Below are positions 45,254 through 52,989 of a stretch of 52,989 nucleotides of DNA, one piece after another. The position numbers were made by a program, and so were the translations under genes. Below the pieces are notes generated by a model. The model did no database searches. It was not told where the DNA came from and saw only the letters and a list, made by a program, of their open reading frames with translations. Each line of letters begins with the position of its first letter. Within the stretch, counting starts at the first letter, position 1. The stretch is from Allobrachymonas denitrificans DSM 15123. GTDB lineage: Bacteria > Pseudomonadota > Gammaproteobacteria > Burkholderiales > Burkholderiaceae_C. The stretch spans positions 1 through 52,989 of the forward strand of contig NZ_FOCW01000005.1 in assembly GCF_900110225.1 (NCBI RefSeq), in the 5' to 3' direction.

Positions 45254-45667
45254 TCAGCGACGCAGGCTGATGAGATAGGCCATGAAGTCGGCCTTTTCCT
45301 GTGCCGAGCATTCGCGCTTGAAGACATCGTTGCAGTTGCGCTTGAACCACTTGTCGACCTTGGCGGTTTCGGTGAAGCGGTCGGCCTGCACGGCCGGGGC
45401 CAGCGGGGCAATGGTCTTGCCGGTGCTGGCATGGCGGCCGGCTGTCACGGGAGGAGCGTTATGGCAGGAGGCGCAACTCCATTCGTAGCCATGCCTGGAA
45501 TTGAACAGTTGCTGACCACGCGCAACCTGGCCGGGGCCGGACTGCGACTGGAATCGCTGCAGCTGCTGCTGGGCGCTGGTGTCTGCCGCCTGTGCGGGCA
45601 CAGTCAGCAAGAGGCCGACCAGGCCCACGGCGGGCAGCAGGTGTTTGAGAAAGGTGGGGCGTTGCAT
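45254..45667 (-). CDS. SHP-like monoheme cytochrome c (DUF1924 type)
   Basis: A 137-residue periplasmic cytochrome with a signal peptide (about residues 1-28, ending PAQAA) and one heme motif CASCH at 65-69. The C-terminal part FKRNCNDVFKRECSAQEKADF (in parts) carries a Cys112/Cys120 pair beside Asn111. In the Rhodobacter sphaeroides heme protein SHP an asparagine is the sixth heme ligand and leaves when oxygen or NO binds, and a nearby disulfide is present; the match in order supports the SHP assignment. It is the first gene of the SHP-DHC-cytochrome b-two-component run. Confidence 0.85.
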   Translation of the reverse strand: MQRPTFLKHLLPAVGLVGLLLTVPAQAADTSAQQQLQRFQSQSGPGQVARGQQLFNSRHGYEWSCASCHNAPPVTAGRHASTGKTIAPLAPAVQADRFTETAKVDKWFKRNCNDVFKRECSAQEKADFMAYLISLRR

Positions 45668-45759
45668 GGAAGCTCCTGGGGGTGTCCTTGAATGGTTCCC
45701 ATGGTGCCCACCGCATCTGAAAGCCGGCTTAAGAGACGATGCACTCTGCCCTGCAGGCG

Positions 45760-45794
45760 AAAAAAATGCACCCGGCTTTCGCGCGGGTGCATTT
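45760..45794 (-). terminator. Terminator of the DUF349 gene
   Basis: On the minus strand the 11-bp perfect stem AAATGCACCCG/CGGGTGCATTT (arms 45784-45794 and 45764-45774) continues into a run of T. It lies about 20 bases past the DUF349 stop and insulates the cytochrome operon. Confidence 0.9.
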
Positions 45795-45814
45795 GGCTCT
45801 AGTTTGCTGCCTGC

Positions 45815-48800
45815 TTATTTGCGCAGCAGCACCTTGAGCGTCTGCTGCAGGCGGCGTGCGCGGGCAGCATCGTGGCTGTCGGCCAGCACCTGGGCCACGT
45901 CGCTGATCCAGGTCTCGGCAGGAGCCGGATCGTGACGGCGGGTCAGCAGTTGCAGCTGCAGCGCGCGGCGTGCCGTCAGATGCTCGGCAGGGGTCGGCAC
46001 TTCGGCTGCCATTTCCAGACGCAGCAGCGCGGTGTCGGAAGCACCCGCCTTGGCAGGCGCGCCCAGCGCAGCCACCCAGGTGTTGCGTTGCGCACCGGGC
46101 ACGGCCTTGCCCAGCTCGCTGGCGCTAGGCACCGCGTCGCCCTGGCGCTTTTCCCAGGCGCCGAGCAGATTGGTGATGGTCTCGCCATGGGCTTGTTCCG
46201 CCAGCTTGCGCAGGGCAGCCTGGGCATGGTCCAGCGCATCACGCTGGGCACGGAAAGCCGTGTCGCCCAGACGCGGCGCACGCGGGCCACGCTCGAAGCG
46301 GTCGTCGAAACGACCACGCGGACCGTCACGGCGATCGCCAGGGCGGCCATCACGGCGGTCACGCCCGCCACGACGATCATCCTGGGGCTTGCCGCCCTGC
46401 TCGCCCATGCGGGCCTGCGGACGGTCATCGCCGCGCACGGCAATGGCCGGACGATGCTGCAAGGCTGTTGGTGCAGGCGGACGCGGCGCCCCTTCTTCGG
46501 CCGGCGCAGCTTCAGCCGGAGCCTGCGGGGCTGCTGCAGGCGCTTCTTCGGCATGCGAGGCCACTTCGGCAGCGGCTTCGCGCTGGCCCTTGATGGCGTC
46601 TTCCAGCGCGCGCATGGCAGCGTGGATGGCCTGGGCATCGCCCTTGGCATTGGCCGCTTCCAGGGCCTTGGCAGCTTCCACCACCACCTGGTCGCGCTCG
46701 CTCAGGGCGGCCTGGGCATGTTCGCGCTGCTGGTGCTTGCGCTGGAAGGCTTCATCCAGCGGCTTGCGGAAGGCGTCCCACAGCTTCTGTTCGTGCTTGC
46801 GCTCCAGCGGCACCGACTGCGCCTCGTGCTGCCAGCGCTGCTGCAGCGCCTTGATGGCATCAATGCGCAGGCTGGCGGCGGCACCCAGTTCACGGGCTTC
46901 GTCAATCATGGCCTGGCGCACCTGCACGCTGGCTTTCTGCGCGGCATCGAGATGGGCGCCGGCTTCGGCCATGGCGGCCTTCCAGCGCGGCTGCAGTTCG
47001 GCAAACACCTTTTCGCTCAGGTGGCCGGCTTCGCGCCAGCGGCGGGAGAAGCCGAGCAGGTCGCGGTGGGCGGCCTTCCAGTCGGCAATGCCGGACTGCA
47101 CCTGCCGGGCATGCTGTTCGCCCCAGGCCTTGAGTTCGTCCATCAGGTGAAGGCGGGCGGCCTTCTGTTCGGCCGCATGCTCCTTCATGGAGGTCAGCCA
47201 GGCTTCCACGATGCGGTAGGCCTCGTTGCAGGCCGCGTCGAAACGCTTCCACAGCGCGTGGTTGGGCACGCCGCCCTGGTCGGTCTGTTTCCACTGCTCA
47301 CGCAGGTGGCGCAGGGTTTCCTGCAGCTTGCGCGGGCTGAGCTTGCTGGTCGGCATCGGACGCGGGCCGGCGGGTTGTGCCTTGGCTGGCTTGGCCTTGA
47401 GTTGCTTGGCCGGAGCCGGCGCGGATTCTGCCTTGGCCTCGGCCGTGTCAGTTTGGGAGGCGGCAGCAGGCGTTTCCGCATCGGTGGCTGCTTGGGCAGA
47501 TTCCGACGGTGCTGCCGCAGCTTCTGCAGCAGGAGCCTCCACAGGCGCTTCCTGCGTCTCGGCGGACACCTCGGCAGTGGCCTCTTCCGACGGAGCGCCA
47601 GCACTTGCGGGCTCTTCAGCGGGAATGTCAGCACCTGCAGCCTCGGTAGACGCAGGCACCTGCTCAGCAGCGGCCTGATCAGCCAGCGCACCTGCTTCTT
47701 CAGCCGCCATCTGGGCAACCTGGCTTTCGCCCTGCTCTGCTGCCTCTGCAGCGGCGGATTCAGCGGGCGCCGCAGCAGGAGCCGCCTCCGGTGCTGCTTT
47801 CTGGGCGGCAGCACGTTCCGGGCGATCAATCAGCGCTTCGGCCTGCTGCACCAGTTCCTGGCGAATCTGGTCGGCGCGCCAACGCTGCCAACCTTCGAGC
47901 TCTCCTGCCGAAGCCAGAACCGCATGGGCCTTGCCCTCGAGTTCGGCACCCACTTGCTTGCGATGTTCCTTGAGTGCATTGCGCAAGGCCTGGGCAGCCG
48001 CCACGCTGGCCTTGCTATGGCCGCTGACCAGTTCCTGCTCCAAAGCCGTCACTGCAGCCTGAACGGCCGCTTCGGCATCGGCACGACGCTGTGCCTGCTG
48101 GGGATCCTTGGGTGCCGCAGGCTCGCCCTCGGCCTCTGCCACTGCAGCAGGAGCGATTTCCTCGCCACGCAGAACGCGCAATTCATCGGCCCATACCGGC
48201 ACCGGCGGCAGCGGGCGAGATGCGTCCTCGACAGCGGCACGGGTCTGGCCCAGTGCATCTTCAAAGGCACGCACCACCAGCTGCAATTGTTCGATGGCGC
48301 TTTCCAGCTGCGTCACGTGCTTGGGATCCACACTCTGCCAGGCGGCATCCTGCTGCAGGGCCTGCGCCTGTTCGCGCCAGTGCGCCACATCGGCATTCAG
48401 GCTGGCTTCGGCCGCATCGGCTTCCTTCCAGCTCTTGGTGGACAGCACCTCGATACGCTGCGCCAGCAGCACGGCCGCCTCACGGTGCACCTGCACGCGG
48501 GTCTGCAGATCCTCGATCGTCTTGATGCGCTCGGCCAGCTGTTGCTTGAGCGTGGCGAGCGGCTCCTTGCTCAAGGGCGCACCCGCCTTGGCGGCATCAC
48601 GCTGCCAGGCCATGGCGTCGGCAATGTTCAGCTTGCCCGTCTGCAACAGCTGCTCGGCCTTGGCGCCCCACTCTGCCGCCAGCAGCTCCTGCCCCTTGCT
48701 GCGCTTGATCTCGTCCAGCTTCTCGCGCAGCGCCTTGGCGGCACCCTTGTCGCGCGCGCTCAGTTCCTTGAACACTTCCTGCATGCTGGCGACATCGGGG

Positions 48801-49003
48801 TCGGTTGCCAGCCAGGCACGCACGCGCGCAGCGCGGTCGCCCGAGGTGGCCGCCGAAAACACGCCGCCCGTCAGGGCATCAAGCGGATGCGCGGCCTGAC
48901 GGCCGGAAGCGTTGGAGGAAGCGCTGGCTTCCGGGCCCCCCGCGGGGGTGGAATCATTGGATTCAGCCTCGGGGCCGGCACCAAATAGTGGAAAGCGGAT
49001 CAT
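45815..49003 (-). CDS. Very large DUF349-repeat coiled-coil protein
   Basis: A 1062-residue cytoplasmic protein with no signal or membrane helix. An N-terminal helical region (about 60-320) is followed by a long low-complexity linker of Ala, Glu, Pro and Thr (about 320-540). DUF349-type helical repeats come next, with the WKQTDQGGVPNHALWKRFDAACNEAY pattern (in parts, about 570-600) and related copies near RWREAGHLSEKVFAELQPRWKAAM and QQRWQHEAQSVPLERKHEQKLWDAFRKPL. An Arg/Gly/Asp-rich disordered segment (about 885-930) and a C-terminal helical domain complete it. Function of the family is unknown. It is monocistronic with its own terminator. Confidence 0.9.
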   Translation of the reverse strand: MIRFPLFGAGPEAESNDSTPAGGPEASASSNASGRQAAHPLDALTGGVFSAATSGDRAARVRAWLATDPDVASMQEVFKELSARDKGAAKALREKLDEIKRSKGQELLAAEWGAKAEQLLQTGKLNIADAMAWQRDAAKAGAPLSKEPLATLKQQLAERIKTIEDLQTRVQVHREAAVLLAQRIEVLSTKSWKEADAAEASLNADVAHWREQAQALQQDAAWQSVDPKHVTQLESAIEQLQLVVRAFEDALGQTRAAVEDASRPLPPVPVWADELRVLRGEEIAPAAVAEAEGEPAAPKDPQQAQRRADAEAAVQAAVTALEQELVSGHSKASVAAAQALRNALKEHRKQVGAELEGKAHAVLASAGELEGWQRWRADQIRQELVQQAEALIDRPERAAAQKAAPEAAPAAAPAESAAAEAAEQGESQVAQMAAEEAGALADQAAAEQVPASTEAAGADIPAEEPASAGAPSEEATAEVSAETQEAPVEAPAAEAAAAPSESAQAATDAETPAAASQTDTAEAKAESAPAPAKQLKAKPAKAQPAGPRPMPTSKLSPRKLQETLRHLREQWKQTDQGGVPNHALWKRFDAACNEAYRIVEAWLTSMKEHAAEQKAARLHLMDELKAWGEQHARQVQSGIADWKAAHRDLLGFSRRWREAGHLSEKVFAELQPRWKAAMAEAGAHLDAAQKASVQVRQAMIDEARELGAAASLRIDAIKALQQRWQHEAQSVPLERKHEQKLWDAFRKPLDEAFQRKHQQREHAQAALSERDQVVVEAAKALEAANAKGDAQAIHAAMRALEDAIKGQREAAAEVASHAEEAPAAAPQAPAEAAPAEEGAPRPPAPTALQHRPAIAVRGDDRPQARMGEQGGKPQDDRRGGRDRRDGRPGDRRDGPRGRFDDRFERGPRAPRLGDTAFRAQRDALDHAQAALRKLAEQAHGETITNLLGAWEKRQGDAVPSASELGKAVPGAQRNTWVAALGAPAKAGASDTALLRLEMAAEVPTPAEHLTARRALQLQLLTRRHDPAPAETWISDVAQVLADSHDAARARRLQQTLKVLLRK

Positions 49004-49580
49004 GTCAGTAGTCGGTTGGAGTCGTTCCGGAAATGGAAAATGCCGCGCACGACGGCATCAAGGACTATTTTGCCCGCTTTTTCACGGTGTTGTCATCCGC
49101 CAACGTCCGGCAGGCCGAACTTGCCTTCCGATACTGCCCATGATCCCCCGGGGATGGGACTCCCAATCGAACGGGCATGCGGCAAACATGCGCGCGCAGG
49201 CTCTCCCAGAGGGGAAACAGGTGTCAGACACTACAAATAGAGGCCCGCAAATCGCAGGGAAGCACCGGGAAAACCCGGCATTTCACCCCATTTTCAGCGT
49301 CAAAATCATTTCCAAAAGTCATGTTTCAAACAGGTTTTATTCTTGACGGGGATTTAGGAGGCTTTCTAGAATGCGTTTATTCCGCACACTGCCTATTTTT
49401 TCATCGGCGTGTGCCCGTGCAGGCGGACATTTCTGCACTGATGAACCCATGTGCCGCTGGCCAGCCACTTGAGATAGTGGCGCCCTGCAGCCTTGCTGCA
49501 AAACCGGCACCGCAGTCCGCCCGCAATCCGATCAGCATCCGTGTCCGTGGGTTGGACGACGGATAACCGAGGACCCGCGC
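49004..49580. other. Intergenic region with one candidate promoter
   Basis: About 575 bases without a convincing gene. The short open frames seen on both strands lack ribosome sites and family resemblance. The middle (about 49220-49400) is richer in A/T than its surroundings and contains the candidate promoter at 49343-49372. The first ~100 bases must hold the promoter of the DUF349 gene on the minus strand. If the candidate promoter is used, the next gene has a leader of about 200 bases. Confidence 0.6.
49343..49372 (+). promoter_or_regulatory. Candidate sigma-70 promoter for the transglycosylase gene
   Basis: TTGACG (49343-49348) and TAGAAT (49367-49372) are separated by 18 bases in an A/T-rich stretch, about 200 bases before the TTG start at 49581. 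Confidence 0.55.
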
Positions 49581-50714
49581 TTGACCGCCGTCTCCACCTC
49601 TATCGATTCCCCGCTGGCATCCACCAATGACAGCGAGGCCACCTCCTGGAAGCACCCGCTGCGCAAGCTGGGCCGCGGCTTCTTCCTGGTGACTCACAGC
49701 AGCATGGCCCTGGTTGGCATCGGCGCCGTGCTGTCCGCAGGCGTGCTGGCAGCCCAGCCGGAACTGCGCGATGACGCCGCTGCCCATGTGGTGGACTGGC
49801 TGACGCCGGGCGAGGCTGCTCAGCCCGCGCTGGAAAGCCTGACCGCAGATGCCGCGGCCGTGTTTGCCAGCTCTGCCTCTGCCGTGGAATCCACGCCGGT
49901 GGTGCCTGCCGCCACCACGGAAGCCCGCTTCCCCGCCACCGATCCGGCTGACCTGCCGCGCCAGCAAGCCGCAGTCACCTACTGGATCAGCAAGAAATAC
50001 CGAGTGGCCCCGGAACCGGTGGGCCTGCTGGTGAAGGAAGCCTTTGCCGTCGGCAGCCAGGAGAAGATCGATCCTTCGCTGATCCTGGCCATCATGGCGA
50101 TCGAATCCAGCTTCAACCCGTTTGCGCAGAGCACCGTGGGTGCGCAGGGCCTGATGCAGGTGATGACCAAGATCCACTCCGACAAGTACGCCGACCTGGG
50201 TGGCAATCTGGCCGCCTTCGACCCGGTGAGCAACCTGCGCGTGGGCGTGAAGGTGCTCAAGGAAACCATCGCCCGCGCTGGCTCGCTGCGTGGCGGCCTC
50301 AAATACTATGTAGGCGCTGCCAACCTGCCCACCGATCAGGGCTATGGCGACAAGGTGCTGGCCGAGTACGCCCGCATCCAGGCCGTGGCCCAGGGCCGCA
50401 CCGTGGCATCGAATGCCCAGCTGCCGGTGAAGGAGCCGCAGGCGCCCAAGGCAGCCAGCGTGAAGCTGGCGGCAGCCAAGCCGCAGGCCGAGGCCGCGGA
50501 TGGTCGCAAGCGCACGCAGATCGCTGCAGCCCCGATGCAGGCCAGCTACAGCAAGCGCAACTCGCCCTCCTCCGTGGATGGCAGCGCACCGCTGGTGCAG
50601 CGCGCCCTGGCCAAGGGCAACATGAAGACGGATGGCGCCCGCCGCCTGGAACTGGCACGTAACGATGCCGGCATGACAACGGATAGCGGCGCAGCCGACA
50701 GCGCTACACAGTAA
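49581..50714 (+). CDS. Membrane-anchored lytic transglycosylase (SLT domain)
   Basis: A 377-residue protein predicted to cut peptidoglycan glycan strands with formation of 1,6-anhydromuramyl ends. A short basic cytoplasmic N-terminus and one membrane helix (about residues 39-58) are followed by a periplasmic linker and the SLT domain (about 145-260), with catalytic Glu175 in LAIMAIESSFNPFA and the GAQGLMQVM motif. The C-terminal ~100 residues are low-complexity Ala/Lys/Gln. The only reasonable start is TTG at 49581, preceded by GAGGA seven bases upstream; no ATG or GTG precedes the membrane helix in frame. Substrate preference and partner proteins cannot be told. Confidence 0.88.
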   Translation: MTAVSTSIDSPLASTNDSEATSWKHPLRKLGRGFFLVTHSSMALVGIGAVLSAGVLAAQPELRDDAAAHVVDWLTPGEAAQPALESLTADAAAVFASSASAVESTPVVPAATTEARFPATDPADLPRQQAAVTYWISKKYRVAPEPVGLLVKEAFAVGSQEKIDPSLILAIMAIESSFNPFAQSTVGAQGLMQVMTKIHSDKYADLGGNLAAFDPVSNLRVGVKVLKETIARAGSLRGGLKYYVGAANLPTDQGYGDKVLAEYARIQAVAQGRTVASNAQLPVKEPQAPKAASVKLAAAKPQAEAADGRKRTQIAAAPMQASYSKRNSPSSVDGSAPLVQRALAKGNMKTDGARRLELARNDAGMTTDSGAADSATQ

Positions 50715-51018
50715 GCACAAGGCTCCGGAAAACCGTTGCAGGAGGACTGCGCTTGTGCCCCTGCAGGGTTCAAGGCAAAGCAGGATTCCGCTACACTTGA
50801 GCCCGTACACAACTGGCGATAGGCATCGGGTTCCGCTCCCGATGCTGACGTGGATCCGGCCAGCCTGCCACAGGCATGCGCAGCGCCATCACCACGGGGA
50901 AGTGTGCCATCGCAGCCCGCCCTTTCGGGTTGATGCGATGATTTTGCCGTTCGCCTGGGCAGCCCTGACGCCGCGTCCCGCGCAGGGGTCAATCTCCTTT
51001 TGACGAAAGACTGCCAAT
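50715..51018 (+). promoter_or_regulatory. Structured leader region upstream of glyA
   Basis: About 300 bases with several hairpins: a closing GCACAAG/CTTGTGC pair at the end of the transglycosylase gene; a perfect 8-bp stem GCATCGGG/CCCGATGC (50823-50830 and 50838-50845); CATCGCA/TGCGATG (50908-50914 and 50934-50940) with an inner CCCG stem, followed by ATTTTGCC; and GTCAA/TTGAC (50988-50992 and 51000-51004) enclosing CTCCTT 14 bases before the glyA ATG. No riboswitch class is recognised with confidence. The order resembles a regulated leader, but transcription start and function are not shown by sequence. Confidence 0.45.
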
Positions 51019-52263
51019 ATGTATCAGCGCAACATCCTGATTGAACAAACCGATCCCGAACTGTGGGCAGCCATCCAGGCCGAGAACCAGCGCCAGGAAG
51101 ACCACATCGAACTGATTGCCAGCGAAAACTACGCATCCCCGGCCGTGATGGCCGCCCAGGGCACGCAACTGACCAACAAGTACGCCGAAGGCTACCCGGG
51201 CAAGCGCTACTACGGTGGCTGCGAGTACGTGGACGTGGCCGAGCAGCTGGCCATCGACCGCGTGAAGCAGCTGTTCGGCGCAGAAGCCGCCAACGTCCAG
51301 CCGCACTGCGGTGCTTCCGCCAACGAGGCCGTGTTCCTGGCCTTCCTGAAGCCCGGTGACACCATCATGGGCATGAGCCTGGCCGAAGGCGGTCACCTGA
51401 CGCACGGCATGGCCCTGAACATGTCCGGCAAGTGGTTCAACGTGGTCAGCTACGGTCTGAACGAGCAGGAAGAAATCGACTACGATGCCATGGAACGCAA
51501 GGCCCATGAGTGCAAGCCCAAGCTGATCATCGCCGGCGCCTCGGCCTACAGCCTGCGTATCGACTTCGAGCGCTTTGCCAAGGTCGCCAAGGCTGTGGGC
51601 GCCATCTTCATGGTGGACATGGCCCACTACGCCGGCTTGGTGGCTGCAGGCGTGTACCCCAACCCGGTGCCGCATGCCGACGTGGTCACCTCCACCACGC
51701 ACAAGAGCCTGCGTGGCCCGCGCGGCGGCATCATCCTGATGAAGGCCGAACACGAGAAGGCGATCAACAGCGCCATCTTCCCGGGCCTGCAGGGTGGTCC
51801 GCTGATGCACGTCATCGCTGCCAAGGCTGTGGCCTTCAAGGAAGCCCTGAGCCCCGAGTTCAAGGCCTACCAGGAACAGGTGGCCAAGAACGCCGTGGTG
51901 ATGGCCGAGACGCTGACGCAGCGCGGCCTGCGCATCATCAGCGGCCGTACCGAAAGCCATGTGATGCTGGTGGATCTGCGCAGCAAGGGCATTACCGGCA
52001 AGGAAGCCGAAGCCGTGCTGGGCGCCGCCCACATGACGATCAACAAGAACGCCATCCCGAACGACCCCGAGAAGCCGTTCGTGACCAGCGGTGTGCGTAT
52101 CGGCACCCCGGCACTGACTACGCGCGGCTTCAAGGAAGAAGAGACCCGCATCACGGCCAACCTGATCGCCGACGTGCTGGACAACCCGCGTGACGAAGCC
52201 AATCTGGAGGCCGTGCGCGCCAAGGTGGCTGAACTGACGCGCCGCTTCCCGGTTTACGGCTAA
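51019..52263 (+). CDS. glyA: Serine hydroxymethyltransferase
   Basis: A 414-residue PLP enzyme that interconverts serine and glycine with tetrahydrofolate, the main one-carbon source. The conserved [14 protein letters not shown] and [14 protein letters not shown] segments lie near the N-terminus, and the PLP lysine is Lys229 in [14 protein letters not shown]. Length and residue numbering match E. coli GlyA. The ribosome site before ATG 51019 is weak (GAAAG). nrdR follows after a terminator-like hairpin, the usual glyA-nrdR neighbourhood. Confidence 0.98.
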   Translation: MYQRNILIEQTDPELWAAIQAENQRQEDHIELIASENYASPAVMAAQGTQLTNKYAEGYPGKRYYGGCEYVDVAEQLAIDRVKQLFGAEAANVQPHCGASANEAVFLAFLKPGDTIMGMSLAEGGHLTHGMALNMSGKWFNVVSYGLNEQEEIDYDAMERKAHECKPKLIIAGASAYSLRIDFERFAKVAKAVGAIFMVDMAHYAGLVAAGVYPNPVPHADVVTSTTHKSLRGPRGGIILMKAEHEKAINSAIFPGLQGGPLMHVIAAKAVAFKEALSPEFKAYQEQVAKNAVVMAETLTQRGLRIISGRTESHVMLVDLRSKGITGKEAEAVLGAAHMTINKNAIPNDPEKPFVTSGVRIGTPALTTRGFKEEETRITANLIADVLDNPRDEANLEAVRAKVAELTRRFPVYG

Positions 52264-52275
52264 GCTGCCTGTCTG

Positions 52276-52339
52276 AAGCGCTTCGGCGTTGCGTGCCTCC
52301 TGCGTGCGGGAGATGCGTGGCACGAGGCGCTTTTTATTT
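52276..52339 (+). terminator. Terminator between glyA and nrdR
   Basis: A long imperfect stem, AAGCGCTTCG...GCGTGCC pairing with GGCACGAGGCGCTT, is followed by TTTATTTG shortly after the glyA stop. Stem pairing is interrupted, so strength is uncertain. Confidence 0.6.
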
Positions 52340-52441
52340 GGGCGTGTGGTGGGCGTTTGCCTTGCCGGGCGCCCGGGCTCGCTGCACTGTCCCCGAGCCC
52401 GTTGCAATGTCCCCTTCCGAACCTCCCTTCCGGAGACTGCC

Positions 52442-52891
52442 ATGAAATGCCCTTTCTGCGGCCATAACGACACCCAGGTGGTGGAAACGCGCCTGTCCGA
52501 GGAAGGCGACACCGTGCGCCGCCGCCGCAAGTGCGGCCAGTGCGAAAAGCGCTTTACCACTTACGAGCGCGCGGAAGTGACGATGCCGGTGGTGGTGAAA
52601 AAGGACGGCCGCCGCGTGGAATACGACCGGCACAAGCTGCAGGCCTCGTTTGCGCTGGCGCTGCGCAAACGCAGCGTGAGCACCGAACAGGTCGATGGTG
52701 CCATCAGCCGCATCGAGGAAAAGCTGCGCACCTTGGGCGAACGCGAGATTGCCAGCAACCAGCTGGGCGAGCTGGTGATGCGCGAACTCAAGAAGCTGGA
52801 CAAGGTGGCCTATATCCGCTTTGCCAGCGTGTACCGCAGCTTTCAGGATATCGACGAGTTCACTGCGCTGGTGGACGAAGTGCGGAAATAA
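52442..52891 (+). CDS. nrdR: Transcriptional repressor NrdR
   Basis: A 149-residue regulator of ribonucleotide reductase genes. A zinc ribbon (residues 1-40) has cysteines in MKCPFCG (Cys3, Cys6) and [10 protein letters not shown] (Cys31, Cys34), followed by an ATP-cone domain (about 49-139, [20 protein letters not shown]) that senses ATP/dATP. It binds NrdR boxes before nrd operons when dATP is bound. ATG at 52442 is chosen because the zinc ribbon begins there; the frame is open 51 codons upstream but that sequence is the glyA-nrdR spacer. The nrd target genes are not in the window. Confidence 0.97.
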   Translation: MKCPFCGHNDTQVVETRLSEEGDTVRRRRKCGQCEKRFTTYERAEVTMPVVVKKDGRRVEYDRHKLQASFALALRKRSVSTEQVDGAISRIEEKLRTLGEREIASNQLGELVMRELKKLDKVAYIRFASVYRSFQDIDEFTALVDEVRK

Positions 52892-52944
52892 GCAGGCCGC
52901 GTGCGCCGGGGCATGGCTTCCCGGCGGCAATGCCACGGCGCTGG

Positions 52945-52989
52945 ACGTTTAGACGTTTAGACGTTTAGACGTTTAGACGTTTAGACGTT
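52945..52989. repeat. 8-bp tandem repeat (ACGTTTAG)n running off the window
   Basis: At least 5.6 perfect copies of ACGTTTAG begin 53 bases after the nrdR stop and continue to the window edge. The unit is not a multiple of three, so if the array extended into a gene, copy-number change would shift the reading frame. The true length and the next gene are not visible. Confidence 0.9.

Noticed and set aside
49016-49566. Open frames of 70-140 codons upstream of the transglycosylase
   Set aside because: Compositionally random products, no ribosome sites, mutually overlapping; treated as intergenic.
50823-50940. Glycine, SAM, cobalamin or TPP riboswitch before glyA
   Set aside because: The conserved core sequences of these classes were not found; only generic hairpins are visible.

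Overview
The window is about 53 kb of high-GC chromosome from a betaproteobacterium of the order Burkholderiales, most likely a Comamonadaceae-type organism. This rests on the gene order (sspB-sspA-petC-petB-petA; rpsB-tsf-pyrH-frr-uppS-cdsA-dxr-rseP-bamA-skp-lpxD-fabZ-lpxA-lpxB-rnhB), on the protein types, and on codon use dominated by G/C at the third position. No 16S or database comparison was possible, so the genus is open. Almost all of the window is core chromosome. The only clearly mobile DNA is at the left edge.

Layout. 1-1331: the end of an IS3-family element has cut into a serine site-specific recombinase gene, whose intact partner gene follows; a tRNA-Thr with its terminator lies just beyond. 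1699-5811 (minus): sspB-sspA, then the cytochrome bc1 operon petABC. 5974-9560: mscL (plus), nif3-like and pdxA (minus, overlapping), and a DegS/DegQ-type periplasmic protease (plus). 9570-15133 (minus): carA-carB-greA-DUF4149, pyrimidine/arginine entry plus transcription elongation. 15395-21014 (minus): proline use, with trifunctional PutA followed by the PutP symporter; GTTGCA operator boxes are visible before and inside putA. 21266-36747 (minus): one long cell-envelope and translation block running from rpsB to an rRNA-type 2'-O-methyltransferase. It covers ribosomal protein S2, EF-Ts, UMP kinase, ribosome recycling factor, undecaprenyl-PP and CDP-DAG synthesis, the MEP pathway enzyme Dxr, the RseP protease, BamA, Skp, lipid A synthesis and RNase HII. 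Intrinsic terminators or attenuators subdivide it after rpsB, after tsf and after skp.

36926-41174: bifunctional NAD(P)H-hydrate repair enzyme (plus) and RNase R (minus) converge on a perfect 19-copy GGCTGA hexanucleotide array. Two identical tRNA-Leu(CAG) genes follow, each with its own promoter and terminator. 41740-45667 (minus): an electron-transfer cluster made of an SHP-like c-type cytochrome, a diheme cytochrome c, a membrane cytochrome b561 and a QseBC-like two-component system. 45815-49003 (minus): a very large DUF349 protein. 49581-52891 (plus): a membrane-anchored lytic transglycosylase with a TTG start, glyA with a structured leader, and nrdR. The window ends inside an 8-bp tandem repeat (ACGTTTAG)n.

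No convincing wholly new multi-gene system was found. The observations most worth checking are the coding-embedded PutA operator boxes, the SHP/DHC/cytochrome b/two-component cluster, the two short-unit repeat arrays, the RNase R that lacks its usual N-terminus and any ATG, the compositional mosaic of bamA, and the structured leaders or attenuators before lpxD, carA and glyA.
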